A stretch of DNA of 33,188 nt, from the NCBI GenBank assembly GCA_003228875.1, contig QIGK01000051.1, positions 1 through 33,188 on the forward strand, given 5' to 3'. How positions within the stretch are numbered: the first letter of the stretch is position 1; every line of letters starts with the position of its first letter. Of this stretch, positions 17,169 to 26,677 are shown piece after piece. The DNA comes from Rhodobacterales bacterium (lineage in GTDB: Bacteria; Pseudomonadota; Alphaproteobacteria; Rhodobacterales; Rhodobacteraceae). Below the pieces are notes generated by a model. It was not told where the DNA came from and made no database searches. It saw only the letters and a list, made by a program, of their open reading frames with translations. The position numbers were made by a program, and so were the translations under genes.

Positions 17169-17342
17169 GTGTTGAATACGATCTTGACCCCAGGAATGTT
17201 GGTGCGCCACCCCAAACAGCCCGATTGGGGGTTGGGGCAAGTGCAATCGGCGATAAATAACCGTATCACGGTAAATTTTGAACATATGGGCAAAGTGGTT
17301 ATTAACGGGGCTGAAATTGATCTTGAACTTATTCTGAATTAA
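17169..17342 (+). CDS. Small DUF3553 protein with a non-ATG start
   Basis: A 57-residue frame starting at GTG 17169 (TTG 17172 is the alternative) reads LTPGMLVRHPKQPDWGLGQVQSA and continues ITVNFEHMGKVVINGAEIDL to a TAA. This is the DUF3553 pattern, a small SH3-like barrel resembling the UvrD/PcrA C-terminal and CarD-type interaction modules, with conserved HPxxPDWGLGQVQS. AAAGG lies a few bases before the GTG. Function is unknown; by analogy it may bind RNA polymerase or a helicase. It is easily missed because it has no ATG near the start. Confidence 0.85.
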   Translation: MLNTILTPGMLVRHPKQPDWGLGQVQSAINNRITVNFEHMGKVVINGAEIDLELILN

Positions 17343-17475
17343 GGATTGCGCAACTATTGCACCAATCTGGTTAACGGGAAATGAATTTTTGCGAGGCTTG
17401 CCATCTTCGGGTAATTTCGATAGTTAAATGGCCAATTTGTGGCCTGTGACCGGCCCTTAGCCACGGACACAATAT

Positions 17476-18255
17476 ATGAAAACGGATGCAAACCGGTTTG
17501 AGGTCAGGCTGGCGGAAAATGATGCGGATATTCGCGCGGCCCAGCGGTTAAGATACCGCGTTTTTGTTGAAGAAATGGGCGCGGATGTTAGTGCTGAGGA
17601 CCATTCGCAAAAGATAGAGCAAGACCGGTTTGACCCGTTTTTCGATCATCTTTTATTGATTGATAAAGCAATTGGTTCTGACGGTGCTGACCAAAATGTT
17701 GTTGGCGTTTACCGTTTGATGCGAGATGGGGCAGCCCGTGCCGGTGTCGGGTTTTACGGGGCTGGTGAATATGACCTTTCCAAACTAGAAGCCAGCCCTC
17801 GAAAAACTGTTGAATTGGGGCGGTCCTGCATTGCCAAAGAATATCGCGGCGGCGTTGGCATTCATCTGCTATGGGATGGTTTGGGGGATTATGTGACCTC
17901 AAACAATATCGAAATTATGTTTGGGGTTGCGTCGTTTCACGGGACTGATATTGACCCGCTTAAAAATGCGTTGGCCCATTTGCATCATTCTTATCTGGCA
18001 CCGGATGATCTGCGGGTTAAAGTGCTTGAAAAGCATTATGTCAGCCTGAACCAGATGCCGGCTGACCAGATTAATCAAAAGATGGCATTGCGGCAAATTC
18101 CTTCGCTTATCAAGGCTTACTTGCGATTGGGTGGGTTTGTCGGCGATGGGGCCTATGTGGATCGGGATTTTAACACGGTGGATGTGTGTTTGATTATGGA
18201 CACTAAACGCATGGTGACAAAATACCGAGATTTTTACGCGCGGGATCGGGGCTAG
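17476..18255 (+). CDS. olsB: L-ornithine N-alpha-acyltransferase OlsB
   Basis: Acylates ornithine with a 3-hydroxyacyl chain from ACP to make lyso-ornithine lipid (259 residues). The GNAT-like N-terminal fold has AAQRLRYRVFVEEMGA, then VELGRSCIAKEYRGG and HLLWDGLGDYV, typical of OlsB. The neighbouring acyltransferase gene, 3 bp downstream, supplies the second step, so the two form the ornithine-lipid operon. These phosphorus-free lipids matter under phosphate limitation; no clear Pho box was seen in the 133 bp upstream. The ribosome binding site is weak. Confidence 0.94.
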   Translation: MKTDANRFEVRLAENDADIRAAQRLRYRVFVEEMGADVSAEDHSQKIEQDRFDPFFDHLLLIDKAIGSDGADQNVVGVYRLMRDGAARAGVGFYGAGEYDLSKLEASPRKTVELGRSCIAKEYRGGVGIHLLWDGLGDYVTSNNIEIMFGVASFHGTDIDPLKNALAHLHHSYLAPDDLRVKVLEKHYVSLNQMPADQINQKMALRQIPSLIKAYLRLGGFVGDGAYVDRDFNTVDVCLIMDTKRMVTKYRDFYARDRG

Positions 18256-18258
18256 AAT

Positions 18259-19083
18259 ATGGCTTGGAACGCGGTGACCCCCCCCATACACCCCAAACTT
18301 GGCGTGTTTGGCTGGCTGCGGTTTTCTGTCAGGGCAGTGTTTTTTGGCGTGATTTCAGTTGTTTTGGTTAGCGCGCTGGTTTTGGCCTATTGGCTGGAAC
18401 GCCTGTATAATGGTCGCCTGATCAGTGGCAAAATTGCCCGGCTATGGGGGCGTTGCGGGCGGATATGTTGCGGGCTGACGCTGGAAATTCAAGGTGAGGA
18501 AATGCAACATGGTGGCGCGATTGTTGCCAATCATGCTAGCTGGATTGATATATTCACCTTACATAACGCCGCTCATATCCATTTTGTTTCAAAATCAGAG
18601 GTGGCAAACTGGCCCGGCATTGGCTTTATGGCGCGGGTCTCTGGCACGGTATTTATTGTGCGAAAACCAACCGAAGCCAAACGCCAGCAAGCGGCCATGG
18701 CGGAGCGGATCAGGGCTGGCGACAAGCTGTGCTTTTTCCCCGAGGGCACCAGCAGCGATGGTCAACGGGTATTACCGTTCAAGTCATCCTTGTTCAGCGT
18801 TTTTCATACAGCGGAGCTGCGCGATTCCGTGTGGGTGCAGCCGGTTAGCGTGACTTATATTGCACAAAAAAATCAGCCCAAAGAATTTTATGGCTGGTGG
18901 GGCGAAATGGAGTTTTTTGCCCATGCCAAGGTAATGTTTGGCCTGTCGCGCGGCGGGAAAGTTGTGGTGACCTATCATCCGCCACTTAAAGCCGCAGATT
19001 ACGCAGACCGCAAGCACCTGTCGCAAGATGCGGAAATTCTGGTGCGGGCAGGGGTGCAGAAAAACCTGTTGGCGGCGACTTAA
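18259..19083 (+). CDS. olsA: Lyso-ornithine lipid O-acyltransferase OlsA
   Basis: A 1-acylglycerol-3-phosphate acyltransferase-family enzyme (274 residues) that adds the second fatty acid to lyso-ornithine lipid at the inner membrane. Residues 20-44 form an N-terminal membrane segment, the catalytic HX4D is NHASWID with H92 and D97, and the FPEGT motif is at 160-164. Assignment to OlsA rather than PlsC rests on its position directly after olsB. The 3' end overlaps the convergent ThiE-like gene by 4 bp. Confidence 0.9.
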   Translation: MAWNAVTPPIHPKLGVFGWLRFSVRAVFFGVISVVLVSALVLAYWLERLYNGRLISGKIARLWGRCGRICCGLTLEIQGEEMQHGGAIVANHASWIDIFTLHNAAHIHFVSKSEVANWPGIGFMARVSGTVFIVRKPTEAKRQQAAMAERIRAGDKLCFFPEGTSSDGQRVLPFKSSLFSVFHTAELRDSVWVQPVSVTYIAQKNQPKEFYGWWGEMEFFAHAKVMFGLSRGGKVVVTYHPPLKAADYADRKHLSQDAEILVRAGVQKNLLAAT

Positions 19084-19694
19084 CCTAACTGGGCAACTAT
19101 GGCTTGCAAAGCGGCTTGCGGGTCATTTTCGCCCCAGATTTCTTTGCCAAGGCAAATAAAATCAATGTGGTCTTTGACGCTGGCCAGTGTCGTGTCATTT
19201 ATGGCGCCTTCAGCCACCACTGGAACTTCGATTATTTCTGACCACCATTGGAAAAGCTCTGGTGATGCCGTTGATCCGTCACCTAGGCCGGTATCAGCCA
19301 GCGGGCCAAAGCTGACATAATCAACGCCAATTTCGGCAGCGGTTATGCCCGCATGTTTTGAAGTGCCACAAAAAGCGCCGATGATGGCGTCTTTGCCGAG
19401 TTGCTTACGTGCCTCGCGGATGGATTTGGCCCCATCGGTAATATGCACGCCGTCAAGCCCGTGGGTTTCGGCAAGACGAAAATGGTTGTCGATAACAATG
19501 GCAATATCACGGCTATGGCAAATTTCGCGCAAGGCATCCGCGGCGCGGCCAAGTGTTTTTGCTTCATTTGTTGTCATGGAAATCCGCAGACAGGCGATGG
19601 GGATTGCATCCAGAATTTTGGCTAAAACCGGCGTGAAATCGGCAAGATCAAACTGTTCAGGGGTTTGCAGGTATATCTGGGCGGTGTCGGTCAT
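19080..19694 (-). CDS. ThiE/TenI-like TIM-barrel protein
   Basis: A 204-residue protein of the thiamine-phosphate synthase family. Family features are DGVHITDG (81-88), CGTSKHAG (109-116), VDYVSFGPLADTG (124-136), VPVVAEGAI and a C-terminal LGKEIW. The N-terminal Q-x-R-x-K substrate motif of true ThiE appears as C-L-R-I-S (35-39), and the ND metal-site motif as DN (69-70). It may therefore be a TenI-like or specialised paralogue rather than the thiamine synthase. A good AAAGGAAACC precedes the ATG. It is the last gene of the enolase run. Confidence 0.8.
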   Translation of the reverse strand: MTDTAQIYLQTPEQFDLADFTPVLAKILDAIPIACLRISMTTNEAKTLGRAADALREICHSRDIAIVIDNHFRLAETHGLDGVHITDGAKSIREARKQLGKDAIIGAFCGTSKHAGITAAEIGVDYVSFGPLADTGLGDGSTASPELFQWWSEIIEVPVVAEGAINDTTLASVKDHIDFICLGKEIWGENDPQAALQAIVAQLG

Positions 19695-19737
19695 CGGGTT
19701 TCCTTTTGGGGGCTTTTAGCCGCCGCGTTGCGCGGGT

Positions 19738-20163
19738 TCAATCCCCCGGCTGCCAATTTGGCGGGGCCATGTGAAACCCCGAAAAATCAAATGCAGGTGA
19801 GACCGAGCAACTGACCAGCGACCAATCGCCCGTGGATCGGGCCGATTGCCAATGTTGAATTGGCACGGTGAAATGGCCGTGTTGCCCTGCCAGAATGTCA
19901 GGGCCAAGGGTAATTTGTTGCACCGGGCCTGCGTCGTTTTCGGCCAGCGACAAAGTAAGAGGCGCACCGGCGTTGAAATACCAGATCTCGGTTGCATCAA
20001 TTCGGTGCCAATGGGATTTTTGGTTGGCTTCCAGCAAGTAATAAATGCAGCTACCCGAGGGCCGCGCGGCAATCGAATTGGCGACCCATGTTTGGCGGTA
20101 CCAACCACCTTCGGGATGGGTTTTTAGATTCAGGTGTTGAATGATGTCTTTGGCAATATTCAT
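19738..20163 (-). CDS. Cupin-fold protein (DUF985/Cupin_5)
   Basis: A 141-residue single-domain cupin of the DUF985 type: LKTHPEGGWYRQTW near the start, then IYYLL, SHWHRIDATEIWYFNAGAPL with the metal-site histidines, and a C-terminal CSVSPAFDFSGFHMA. Members are small cytoplasmic proteins of uncertain function, some related to sugar epimerase-like cupins. The ATG at 20163 is preferred because a longer frame from 20199 would overlap the upstream small gene. It sits 19 bp after that gene and 43 bp before the ThiE-like gene. Confidence 0.85.
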   Translation of the reverse strand: MNIAKDIIQHLNLKTHPEGGWYRQTWVANSIAARPSGSCIYYLLEANQKSHWHRIDATEIWYFNAGAPLTLSLAENDAGPVQQITLGPDILAGQHGHFTVPIQHWQSARSTGDWSLVSCSVSPAFDFSGFHMAPPNWQPGD

Positions 20164-20182
20164 TGTGTTACCGTCTGCAAGG

Positions 20183-20401
20183 TCACCGGCCGTTTTCAAC
20201 CATACGCTTAATTTTTACGGCTTTTTCAAAATGGTCAAGCTGGTGGGTTTTGATCCACCATTCTGCCGCCTCAAACAGCAGTTCCGGCCTGTCGTTTTTG
20301 TTTTTGAAAAACGCATAGAATGACAAGCCGACATTGGTGCCTTTTTTTGCGATTTTTGCGTCACAGACATCAATGATGGCTTGTCTGAATTCCGGTGTCA
20401 T
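20183..20401 (-). CDS. Small conserved protein (probably DUF6500)
   Basis: A 72-residue soluble protein (VCDAKIAKKGTNVGLSFYAFF... AAEWWIKTHQLDHFEKAVKIK). I recall similar small proteins in Rhodobacterales annotated as DUF6500, but the name is from memory. The start lies 4 bp after the enolase stop, which argues for a real, co-translated gene. Function unknown; the sequence looks like a compact helical protein. Confidence 0.72.
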   Translation of the reverse strand: MTPEFRQAIIDVCDAKIAKKGTNVGLSFYAFFKNKNDRPELLFEAAEWWIKTHQLDHFEKAVKIKRMVENGR

Positions 20402-20405
20402 TAGC

Positions 20406-22633
<2,228 letters not shown>

Positions 22634-22653
22634 TGGAAAGACCTTATTAAGTG

Positions 22654-23079
22654 TCAGGTCTCATCCTTATCAGAGATCGGGACGCCGTAAAGCTCCATTT
22701 TATGGCCAAGCAATTTATAGCCCAGTTTGGCAGCGATTTTTTCCTGTAAAGTTTCGATTTCAGGGTCACAAAATTCAATTACTTCACCGGTTTGCACGTT
22801 AAACAGATGGTCGTGATGGTCGCGTTCGGCGTCTTCATAGCGGCTTCGGCCATCGCCAAATTCGTGGCGCTCAAGGATATTGGTTTCTTCAAACAATTTA
22901 ACAGTACGATACACGGTGGCGAGGCTGATTTTAGGATCAACCTTACTGGCGCTTTTGTAAATTTCTTCAACGTCGGGATGGTCAAACCAACCTTCCAGAA
23001 CTTCGGCAATAACGCGGCGCTGGCCGGTCATGCGAAGCCCCGCTTTTTCGCAGCGTTTTAGGATTGTGTCGGTGGTCAT
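22654..23079 (-). CDS. Fur-family metalloregulator (Fur/Mur type)
   Basis: A 141-residue metal-responsive repressor. The winged-helix domain is at 1-80 (GLRMTGQRRVIAEVL, HPDVEEIY, ISLATVYRTVKLFEE), and the metal-binding HHDH at 88-91 is followed by GEVIEF. It has no C-terminal CxxC zinc pairs. In rhizobia and Rhodobacterales such proteins often act as the manganese regulator Mur rather than as an iron Fur. The gene heads a run of minus-strand genes reaching to the ThiE-like gene. Fe versus Mn specificity is inference. Confidence 0.92.
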   Translation of the reverse strand: MTTDTILKRCEKAGLRMTGQRRVIAEVLEGWFDHPDVEEIYKSASKVDPKISLATVYRTVKLFEETNILERHEFGDGRSRYEDAERDHHDHLFNVQTGEVIEFCDPEIETLQEKIAAKLGYKLLGHKMELYGVPISDKDET

Positions 23080-23303
23080 GGCGGCCCGCTATTGGTTGGG
23101 GTTTGACTATAACGCGGTTTTTCATATGGGGAAACCGTTATTCCTGAAACCCAACGGGCCGAGCGTCGGAATTGATTTATGGGTTATTTAAGATCCCTGT
23201 TGCGCCAACATTGGGTTAAAGTTGGACGTTCCCAGATGATTATTGAATACCGCAAAGCCGAGCCAAGCGAGGCCATGCCTCGGCGGGGAAAGGGTTGGGG
23301 TGG
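23080..23303. other. 224-bp gap between the Fur/Mur and threonine dehydratase genes
   Basis: No gene is supported here. It should hold the promoter of the Fur/Mur gene (a TATAGT-like -10 box on the minus strand near 23107-23112, without a good -35). It also holds the second copy of the 23-bp repeat (23253-23275), a small hairpin (CGAGGC-CAT-GCCTCG, 23268-23282) and CCAAC/GTTGG half-sites near 23205-23225. An open frame starting at 23179 runs into the dehydratase antisense and is not credible. Confidence 0.5.
23253..23275 (-). repeat. Short dispersed repeat, copy 2 (downstream of the threonine dehydratase gene)
   Basis: Read on the minus strand, this matches 2402-2424 at 22 of 23 positions. 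It lies about 30-50 bp past the stop of the dehydratase gene, as copy 1 lies about 25-45 bp past rnj. On this side it overlaps a perfect 6-bp stem with a 3-nt loop (23268-23282). Confidence 0.6.
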
Positions 23304-24263
23304 TTACGTTGTCAGTGTGGTGAATTTATTAAGGCTGATATTGCTGCCACAGGCCAATAGACCAACCTTTTTACCGGTGCATTGTTGGCGGAGCGGCCCG
23401 AGCGCCCCTGCCAAAGATGCAGCGCAGGCCGGTTCAGGCATCAGTTTCAGACTGATGTTCATGATCCGCATTGCATCGCGCAAGGCATCATCGCTGACCC
23501 TGACAATCTCGGTCACATATTTTTGGGCCAGACCAAACGTGTATGGCAAAGCAGTCGGAGAGCTTAGCGAATCTGCAACGCTGCTTACTTTTGCCAAAGC
23601 CTCCGGCTTGCTGGATTGAAAGCTGCGATACATCGAATCGGCGCCAAAAGGTTCAACGCCGTAAATCTCAATCGCTGGGTTCGTTAACTTAAACGCCGCA
23701 GCCATGCCGCTGATTAACCCACCACCGCCCACCGGCAAGATGGCAATATCCAGATCCGGCACGGCGTTGTGGTATTCTAGCCCGCAGGTTGCTGCGCCTA
23801 ACGACATATAAGGGCTTTCAAACGAGTGCAGGATGGTGCGGGATTCCGATTGTGCAATGTCTTGCATGGCATCAAATGCTTGGTGGATGTTATCACACAG
23901 GATAATTTCCGCACCTAGGTCACGACAACCGTTAAGGCGAAGGGCGTCCGCCGCACGCGGCACCGCGATTTTGGCATGAACACCAATGTTTTGCGCCGCC
24001 CATGCCACTGCCAGTGCATGATTGCCAGCGCTGGCTGCAACTACTCCGGCTTTGCGCTGTACATCGGTTAGGGCCGCCATCGCCAAAAAACAGCCGCGCG
24101 CTTTGAAAGATCCGGCTTTTTGCAGCAATTCAAGTTTCATCGACACGCGGCTGCCCTTGGGAAGCAGCGTTTCCAAACCGGTTTGCCGGAGATCAACAAC
24201 CGGTGTCTGGATGATTTTGCCAGAAAGCTGTTTGGCGGCGATTTTAATGTCTGACAGGTTCAC
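23304..24263 (-). CDS. Threonine/serine dehydratase (PLP fold type II)
   Basis: A 319-residue PLP enzyme deaminating threonine or serine to 2-oxo acids. The cofactor lysine is K54 in KAGSFKARG, SAGNHA is at 78-83 and the phosphate-binding loop GGGGLISG is at 179-186. There is no C-terminal ACT domain, so it is the short, non-isoleucine-regulated type. The start is GTG at 24263, overlapping the antiporter stop as GTGA. A longer frame to 24377 runs through the antiporter gene and is rejected. Confidence 0.92.
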   Translation of the reverse strand: MNLSDIKIAAKQLSGKIIQTPVVDLRQTGLETLLPKGSRVSMKLELLQKAGSFKARGCFLAMAALTDVQRKAGVVAASAGNHALAVAWAAQNIGVHAKIAVPRAADALRLNGCRDLGAEIILCDNIHQAFDAMQDIAQSESRTILHSFESPYMSLGAATCGLEYHNAVPDLDIAILPVGGGGLISGMAAAFKLTNPAIEIYGVEPFGADSMYRSFQSSKPEALAKVSSVADSLSSPTALPYTFGLAQKYVTEIVRVSDDALRDAMRIMNISLKLMPEPACAASLAGALGPLRQQCTGKKVGLLACGSNISLNKFTTLTT

Positions 24264-25507
24264 GGCTGGTCTTGCCCTTTGCCGAGTTTCTTTGCCAGCG
24301 GCGCAATGGTCAGGCCCTGAACAATGATGCTGAACAGCACCACGATATAGGTGATGGTCAGGATCAGCGGTTTCCATTCATTTTCAGGAATTGACAGGGC
24401 CAGCGCCACCGATATGCCGCCTTTTAGCCCGCCCCATGTCATAATAGGGATCACATCGCGGCGGTGTTTAATCCATGGCGATAACAGGGTAATTGGCACT
24501 GAAACAGCGACAAGACGGGCGACTAGAGACAGCACAATACCCAACATTCCGGCCAGAACCGCATCCATATCAAAAGTAATGGCAAAGACTTCAATGCCGA
24601 TCATCAGGAACAGCAATGCATTGAGAATTTCGTCAATCAGGGTCCAGAATGCGGTTAGGTATTCGCGGGCTTGGTGGCTCATGCCGTGTTTCGTGCCAAC
24701 ATCGCCAATAAACAGCCCCGCAACCACTGCCATGATCGGGCCGGACATATGCAAATATAGCGCCAGCTCATAGCCGCCAAGTGCTAGGCCCAAGGATAGC
24801 AACACCTCTAGCGGGTAGTCATCAATCCGCTTCATGACCTGAAACACTGTCCAGCCCAGAAATGCGCCCAACATGGCCCCGCCAATGGCTTCGCGGCCAA
24901 ACAAGGCTAAGGCGGACCACAGGCTGGCTTCATTGCTGCCTTCGGTTGGAAAGGCCAGCGCCACAATGAACAGGAACACCACATAGCCAACCCCGTCATT
25001 AAACAGGCTTTCGCCGGCAATCTGGGTTTCAAGGGTTTTGCGCAGCTTGGCCTTTCGCAGCACCCCAAGCACCGCCACCGGATCGGTTGGCGAGATCAGC
25101 GCTCCAAAAACCAGCGCCACGATCAGCGGCACGCCAAGGATCAAGTGCAGGCCAAAACCAGCGATCGCAGTGGAAAGACCAACCCCAAGGGTGGCCATCA
25201 GTGCTACTGTCCATGCCTGCGCGCGCAGATCAGCAACATTGACATGCAGCGCGCCGGCAAACAGCAACAGCCCCAGCATGCCTTCCAGCAACGTGTCGGA
25301 AAACTCAAGATTTTCCACCGCAGGGCGGATGGTTTCCAGCAAATTAAGTTGAGGGGCAAAGGCATCCAGCAGCATCACCAGCAAGGATGCCACCAACGCC
25401 ACCACAAGAATACCGATGGAGGAGGGCAGTCTAAGAAAAAAGTAATTTATTGAGCCAAATAACCCAGCCATGACAATCATTAACGATGCGATTTGCAGAA
25501 CTGTCAT
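24260..25507 (-). CDS. Na+/H+ antiporter, CPA1 (NhaP-like)
   Basis: A 415-residue inner-membrane cation/proton antiporter with about 11-12 hydrophobic segments. The CPA1 ion-site motifs are visible: ALISPTDPVAVL (137-148) and GESLFNDGVG (165-174) with the key aspartates. No C-terminal regulatory TrkA-C or cyclic-nucleotide domain is present. AAAGGAAACC precedes the ATG. It overlaps the dehydratase start by 4 bp, so the two are co-expressed, although their functional link is not obvious. Confidence 0.93.
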   Translation of the reverse strand: MTVLQIASLMIVMAGLFGSINYFFLRLPSSIGILVVALVASLLVMLLDAFAPQLNLLETIRPAVENLEFSDTLLEGMLGLLLFAGALHVNVADLRAQAWTVALMATLGVGLSTAIAGFGLHLILGVPLIVALVFGALISPTDPVAVLGVLRKAKLRKTLETQIAGESLFNDGVGYVVFLFIVALAFPTEGSNEASLWSALALFGREAIGGAMLGAFLGWTVFQVMKRIDDYPLEVLLSLGLALGGYELALYLHMSGPIMAVVAGLFIGDVGTKHGMSHQAREYLTAFWTLIDEILNALLFLMIGIEVFAITFDMDAVLAGMLGIVLSLVARLVAVSVPITLLSPWIKHRRDVIPIMTWGGLKGGISVALALSIPENEWKPLILTITYIVVLFSIIVQGLTIAPLAKKLGKGQDQP

Positions 25508-25560
25508 CTGGTTTCCTTTGTGAGCAAGATCGGCTTAACACAATTTGGTCAGAGGAAAAC

Positions 25561-25590
25561 AAAAAAAACCCGCGCTTGTTTCAGCGCGGG
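25561..25590 (-). terminator. Rho-independent terminator of the iron-binding protein gene
   Basis: CCCGCGCT (25569-25576) and AGCGCGGG (25583-25590) pair perfectly around a 6-nt loop. On the minus strand the stem is followed by eight T residues (25568-25561). It begins 12 bp after the stop of the substrate-binding protein gene and separates it from the antiporter gene. Confidence 0.95.
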
Positions 25591-25602
25591 GTTAATTGGA
25601 TT

Positions 25603-26598
25603 TTAGCCGTCAAAATCGACGATTTCGACTATTTGCAAGGCACGGCCGCGCAGGCGCGCAATATCAACCAGCGGGGTTGGATCAGCAGTGAATTCACCCC
25701 ATCCCGCCACCAGCGCGCTGGCAGGCGTATCTTTGCGTAACGGGTATTCATAATTTGCTTCGGCATAAATGCTTTGCGCCAAGTCGCCAACCAGAAATTC
25801 CATCAGCTTTAGCGCGTTTTCAGGATTTGGAGACGATGCCGTCATGGCCATGCCGGAAATATTGATATGGGTGCCGGCATTGCCCAAAGTCGGGAATATC
25901 AGCTTAACCGATTCGGCCCATTGAACCTGTTCCGGATCAGCCAGCATTGCCCCCATATAATAGGTATAGCCAATCGCAAGGTCACATTCGCCTGCCCAAA
26001 TCGCCTTAACCTGCGCGCGATCATTGCCTTGTGGTCGCCGCGCAAGATTGGCTTTTACGGCTGTGAGCCAATCAATGGTTTCTTGTTCGGAATAATGGAC
26101 CAAATAGGCGGCAACCAGTGCGATGTTATAGTCATGGGTACCCGAGCGTGAACAAATCCGGCCGCGCCAAATCGGGTCTGCAAGCTGCTCATAAGTGGTT
26201 ATTTCGCCGTCGCCAACACGATCCACCGATGCATACAGAATGCGTGCCCTTGAGGTCAGGCCAAACCAGTTGCCATCAGGGTCACGATAGGGTGCGGGAA
26301 TGGCGGTAGTAATAGTTTCAGATTTAACCGGTTGAATCACCCCTGCTTGTTGGGCAGCATCCAGATTTGCAATGTCGGTGGTCAGAATAACATCAGCTGG
26401 CGATCGCCGGTTTTCGGCTATCAGCCGTTCCAGCATGCCTTGTTTCAAAAACACAACATTGACCGAAATTCCGGTTTCAGCGGTAAAGGCTTCTAATATC
26501 GGGTTAATTAAGTCCGGTTGCCGGCTGGAGTAGATGTTAACCTCTTGCGCCACCACCGATGTGCTGATCAAGGTTGCAATTATGGCAAGGAATTTCAT
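25603..26598 (-). CDS. Fe3+ ABC transporter periplasmic binding protein (FbpA/FutA type)
   Basis: A 331-residue periplasmic ferric-iron binding protein. Residues 1-17 are a signal peptide (cleavage after VVA, before QEVNIYSSRQPDL). Family motifs include FTAETGISVNVVF, ADVILTTDIANLD, RSGTHDYN and the iron-binding tyrosine pair in GYTYYMG. The ATG at 26598 has GGAG eight bases upstream, better than the ATG at 26610. It is single-gene: its own promoter and terminator flank it and no permease or ATPase gene is in the window, so the transporter must be encoded elsewhere. Confidence 0.93.
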   Translation of the reverse strand: MKFLAIIATLISTSVVAQEVNIYSSRQPDLINPILEAFTAETGISVNVVFLKQGMLERLIAENRRSPADVILTTDIANLDAAQQAGVIQPVKSETITTAIPAPYRDPDGNWFGLTSRARILYASVDRVGDGEITTYEQLADPIWRGRICSRSGTHDYNIALVAAYLVHYSEQETIDWLTAVKANLARRPQGNDRAQVKAIWAGECDLAIGYTYYMGAMLADPEQVQWAESVKLIFPTLGNAGTHINISGMAMTASSPNPENALKLMEFLVGDLAQSIYAEANYEYPLRKDTPASALVAGWGEFTADPTPLVDIARLRGRALQIVEIVDFDG

Positions 26599-26613
26599 GG
26601 GGTGCTCCATTGT

Positions 26614-26628
26614 TGACTAAATCAGTCA
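26614..26628. promoter_or_regulatory. Palindromic operator before the iron-binding protein gene
   Basis: TGACT (26614-26618) and AGTCA (26624-26628) form a perfect inverted repeat with a 5-bp spacer. It lies between the -10 box and the ribosome binding site on the minus strand, around the expected transcription start, where a repressor would block initiation. An iron-responsive repressor is the natural guess; which one is not shown. Confidence 0.6.
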
Positions 26629-26630
26629 GA

Positions 26631-26659
26631 TAAATACCCAAGTGTTTTAGTCGGGTCAA
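26631..26659 (-). promoter_or_regulatory. Sigma-70-type promoter of the iron-binding protein gene
   Basis: On the minus strand TTGACC (-35, 26659-26654) is followed after exactly 17 bp by TATTTA (-10, 26636-26631). The gene starts about 33 bp further on. Two identical 13-bp direct repeats straddle the -35 box. Confidence 0.7.
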
Positions 26660-26677
26660 TACTTAAGTGTTTTAGTC
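26640..26677 (-). repeat. Pair of 13-bp direct repeats in the iron-gene promoter
   Basis: GACTAAAACACTT on the minus strand occurs at 26677-26665 and again at 26652-26640, 25 bp apart. The first copy overlaps the mazG stop codon and lies just upstream of the -35 box; the second fills the promoter spacer. They share the GACT core with the downstream palindrome, suggesting several binding sites for one regulator. Confidence 0.65.

Noticed and set aside
23179-23619. 146-residue plus-strand frame
   Set aside because: Most of it is antisense to the threonine dehydratase gene and the rest matches nothing.
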